Assembly (NCBI GenBank): GCA_021324395.1
Contig: JAJPJG010000023.1
Span: forward strand, 48,555 to 112,554
DNA from: Spartobacteria bacterium
GTDB taxonomy: Bacteria > Verrucomicrobiota > Verrucomicrobiia > Chthoniobacterales > Chthoniobacteraceae
DNA length: 64,000 nucleotides
Reading direction: 5' to 3'
This document shows positions 62,266-64,000 of the stretch, piece after piece. Both the position numbers and the translations under genes were made by a program. The notes under the pieces were generated by a model, which saw only the letters and a program-made list of their open reading frames with translations, had not been told where the DNA came from and did no database searches. Position 1 is the stretch's first letter; each line of letters opens with the position of its first letter.

Positions 62266-63870
62266 CTAGTGCGGCGTTGCCTTTTCCGCGCCGAGGCCGG
62301 TATTTGCGCGCACGGCCAGCTCTGCGAATTTCGCCTCGGCGGATGGTTCGCGCCGGAGGAATGTCCCGACGATCGCACCGAGAAAACCGAGCGGAATGCT
62401 GACGATGCCCGGGTTTTCGAGCGGGAAAATCGGCGGGCGCTGGAGGAGGTGCCGCGCATTTGCCGCGGTCGCCGCAGTGTCGATGCCCATGATGCTCGGT
62501 CCGACTAAAATCAATGCGAGCGATGCGACAAGACCGGTCGCGAGTCCGAGCACCGCGCCGGTGGTGTTAAAGCGCTTCCAGAAAATCGACAGCACCACGA
62601 CCGGCAGGTTCGCCGACGCCGCGACGGCAAATGCAAGCGCGACGAGAAACGCGACGTTCGCCGTCGGCCCGAGAAGGATCGCGATGCTGATGGCGATTGC
62701 GCCGACGACAAACGCGGTGATCCGCGCGACCCGGACTTCCTGGCCGGCGCGCTGCTCACGGCCATGGTGGATGACGTTGGTGTAAAAATCGTGCGCAAAG
62801 GATGTCGACGCACTGATGGTCAGGCCGGCGACCACTGCGAGGATCGTCGCGAACGCGATCGACGAGATGAACGCGAAGAAAACATCGCCGCCCAATGCCT
62901 GCGCGAGCAGGGGAGCGCTCATGTTGGTTCCGCCGCCGGCTTTGATTTTATCCGGCCCGACAATCGTCGCCGCGCCGAAGCCGAGGAACGTCGTCATGAT
63001 GTAAAAGCAGCCGATCAGCACCATCGCCCAGACCACGCTGATGCGCGCCGTTTTCGCATCGGGCACGGTGTAAAAGCGGATCAAGATATGCGGCAGCCCC
63101 GCCGTGCCAAAGATGAGCGCAAGGCCGAGCGAGATCAGGTCGAGCGCGCCGTAGGGAGGCTTGAAGCGCAGCCCCGGCGTGAGGAAATCCTTGGTGATTT
63201 CCACGCCTTTATCGTGATAAGTCACGTGCGAGATCGCGGCGAAAAAGTTGGCAAAGCTCCATCCGAAATGCGCGAGCACCAGCAGGCTCAAAAGGATCGT
63301 TCCGGCGATAAGCAGGATGGCCTTGATGATTTGCACCCAGGTGGTTGCGAGCATTCCTCCGAAAATGACGTAAATGATCATCAGCACACCTACGCCGATC
63401 ACCGCCGTTGTGTAGTTGATCCCGGAGCCTTTCAAAAGCAGCGCGACCAGCGCTCCCGCGCCGACCATTTGCGCGATCATGTAAAAGGTCGAAACCGTCA
63501 GCGTGCTCAGCGATGCCATTGCGCGCACCGGCCGCGGACTGAGCCGATACGCGAGCACATCGGCCATCGTGTATTTGCCCGTATTGCGCAGCGGCTCGGC
63601 GACCACGAGCAGCACGGTCAGATACGCCACGAGCCAGCCGACGGAATACATAAAACCGTCGTAGCCTTGGAACGCGATGATCCCCGCGATCCCGAGAAAC
63701 GACGCCGCGCTCATGTAATCGCCGGCGACCGCAACGCCGTTTTGCCAGCCGGTGATGCGGCGTCCCGCGGCGAAATAAGCAGCCGTCCCGCGCGAGCGCT
63801 TCGCGGCCCAGTAGGTGATCCCGAGCGTCACCCCCACGAACAACAGAAACATGATCAGCGGAGTGGACAT
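62266..63870 (-). CDS. actP: sodium:solute symporter, acetate permease type
   Basis: The 534-residue protein has about 13 membrane helices and the SSS-family pattern of ActP: AAGRRITGWQNGVAVAGDYM near 35-54, SAASFLGIAGIIAFQGYDGF and GTAGLPHILIRFYTV. ActP imports acetate and related short acids with Na+ or H+. A DUF485 gene directly upstream (63877 onward) is the usual yjcH-actP arrangement and supports the assignment. Confidence 0.9.
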   Translation of the reverse strand: MSTPLIMFLLFVGVTLGITYWAAKRSRGTAAYFAAGRRITGWQNGVAVAGDYMSAASFLGIAGIIAFQGYDGFMYSVGWLVAYLTVLLVVAEPLRNTGKYTMADVLAYRLSPRPVRAMASLSTLTVSTFYMIAQMVGAGALVALLLKGSGINYTTAVIGVGVLMIIYVIFGGMLATTWVQIIKAILLIAGTILLSLLVLAHFGWSFANFFAAISHVTYHDKGVEITKDFLTPGLRFKPPYGALDLISLGLALIFGTAGLPHILIRFYTVPDAKTARISVVWAMVLIGCFYIMTTFLGFGAATIVGPDKIKAGGGTNMSAPLLAQALGGDVFFAFISSIAFATILAVVAGLTISASTSFAHDFYTNVIHHGREQRAGQEVRVARITAFVVGAIAISIAILLGPTANVAFLVALAFAVAASANLPVVVLSIFWKRFNTTGAVLGLATGLVASLALILVGPSIMGIDTAATAANARHLLQRPPIFPLENPGIVSIPLGFLGAIVGTFLRREPSAEAKFAELAVRANTGLGAEKATPH

Positions 63871-63874
63871 CGGA

Positions 63875-63912
63875 TTTTAGATTTTGGATTTCGGCTTTGC
63901 GATTTTTGAGAG
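63875..63912. repeat. AT-rich ATTTTGGATTT-type junction repeat
   Basis: About 38 bases of ATTTT/GGATTT units lie across the junction of the DUF485 and actP genes and are translated as the lysine-rich end of the DUF485 protein. It resembles, in style, the repeats at 20301-20328 and 23873-23965. Confidence 0.5.
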
Positions 63913-64000
63913 GATATCCGCCGCCGCCTTGTCGAAACGATTCGCCGCCCGCACATAGAGCGCCGCGATGATCCACGCCATGAAAAACTGCGACAGCGCG
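63877..64000 (-). CDS. DUF485 (YjcH-like) membrane protein, N-terminus cut by window edge
   Basis: The frame on the minus strand is open from the window edge to the TAA at 63879-63877; 40 residues are visible. They read FFMAWIIAALYVRAANRFDK with a hydrophobic helix, then AAADILSKIAKPKSKI. The final helix followed by LYVRAANRFD is the C-terminal pattern of DUF485, the constant partner of ActP. The last residues (SKIAKPKSKI) come from an AT-rich repeat-like sequence. Confidence 0.72.
   Translation of the reverse strand, partial: ALSQFFMAWIIAALYVRAANRFDKAAADILSKIAKPKSKI

Noticed and set aside
1..64000. tRNA, rRNA, prophage or insertion-sequence genes
   Set aside because: No tRNA-like T-loop/acceptor pairs, rRNA segments, transposase or integrase motifs were seen on reading both strands; a covariance-model search would be needed to exclude small RNAs fully.

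Overview
The window is a piece of a GC-rich (about 57-60% by eye) Gram-negative chromosome, most likely Verrucomicrobiota of the Chthoniobacterales/Spartobacteria type. This placement is inference. It rests on a UBact-20S proteasome operon, a complete Bat (aerotolerance) operon, a YdjY-type protein, the C-terminal 'YQIEYS...RFYRV' module of the GH57 protein, and the way genes are packed with ATGA, GTGA or TGATG stop/start overlaps and few Shine-Dalgarno sequences. No rRNA, tRNA, CRISPR array, transposase, integrase or phage gene was recognised. No stretch longer than 300 bases lacks a gene; the longest gaps are 145-200 bases and are described where they hold anything.

Layout. (1) 1-10.9 kb, carbohydrates: a cut-off EF-hand protein; a secreted GH57 protein; a YdjY protein coupled to a cyclase-like alpha/alpha toroid protein; then, leftwards, a zinc-ribbon protein, TatD, a 1128-residue chimera (GH18-like + NodB deacetylase + GT2) and a GH26-type lipoprotein. 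(2) 11.2-17 kb: serS, GYF and LysM proteins, then the UBact-prcB-prcA operon, an amidase and a peptidoglycan-binding protein. (3) 17-24.9 kb: DUF58 - DUF4381 - BatA - BatB/C fusion - BatD - BatE - DUF3108, without moxR. (4) 25-33.5 kb: SulP transporter, 2-hydroxyacid dehydrogenase, a two-component pair, a PocR-AraC regulator, a radical SAM protein, GTP-type PEP carboxykinase. (5) 33.6-39.1 kb: heme operon hemE-hemN-hemY-hemH plus a DUF2721 protein. (6) 39.2-48.5 kb: a GT-C-like membrane protein, methyltransferase, OmpA-like and DUF2062 proteins, hybrid kinase, bifunctional PutA, YkgJ-type protein. (7) 48.5-54.1 kb: the proteasomal AAA ATPase (Mpa/ARC) and a three-gene signalling operon. (8) 54.2-57.5 kb: deoxynucleoside catabolism (catalytically incomplete ALDH-like protein, deoB, deoA). 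(9) 57.5-64 kb: hflX-miaA, a small lipoprotein, a geranylgeranyl-reductase-like flavoprotein, hemW, an ActP-type symporter and the end of a DUF485 protein.

The most notable system is the Pup-like UBact proteasome. A 58-codon UBact gene ending Arg-Thr-Gly-Gln overlaps prcB by 4 bases, prcB overlaps prcA by 4 bases, and the cognate ATPase lies about 33 kb away on the other strand. The PafA-like ligase and any deamidase/depupylase are not in the window. Other points of interest are the chimeric polysaccharide synthase, which looks like a PgaB-PgaC analogue on one chain, and several short dispersed repeats that supply start codons, signal peptides or C-terminal ends of genes.
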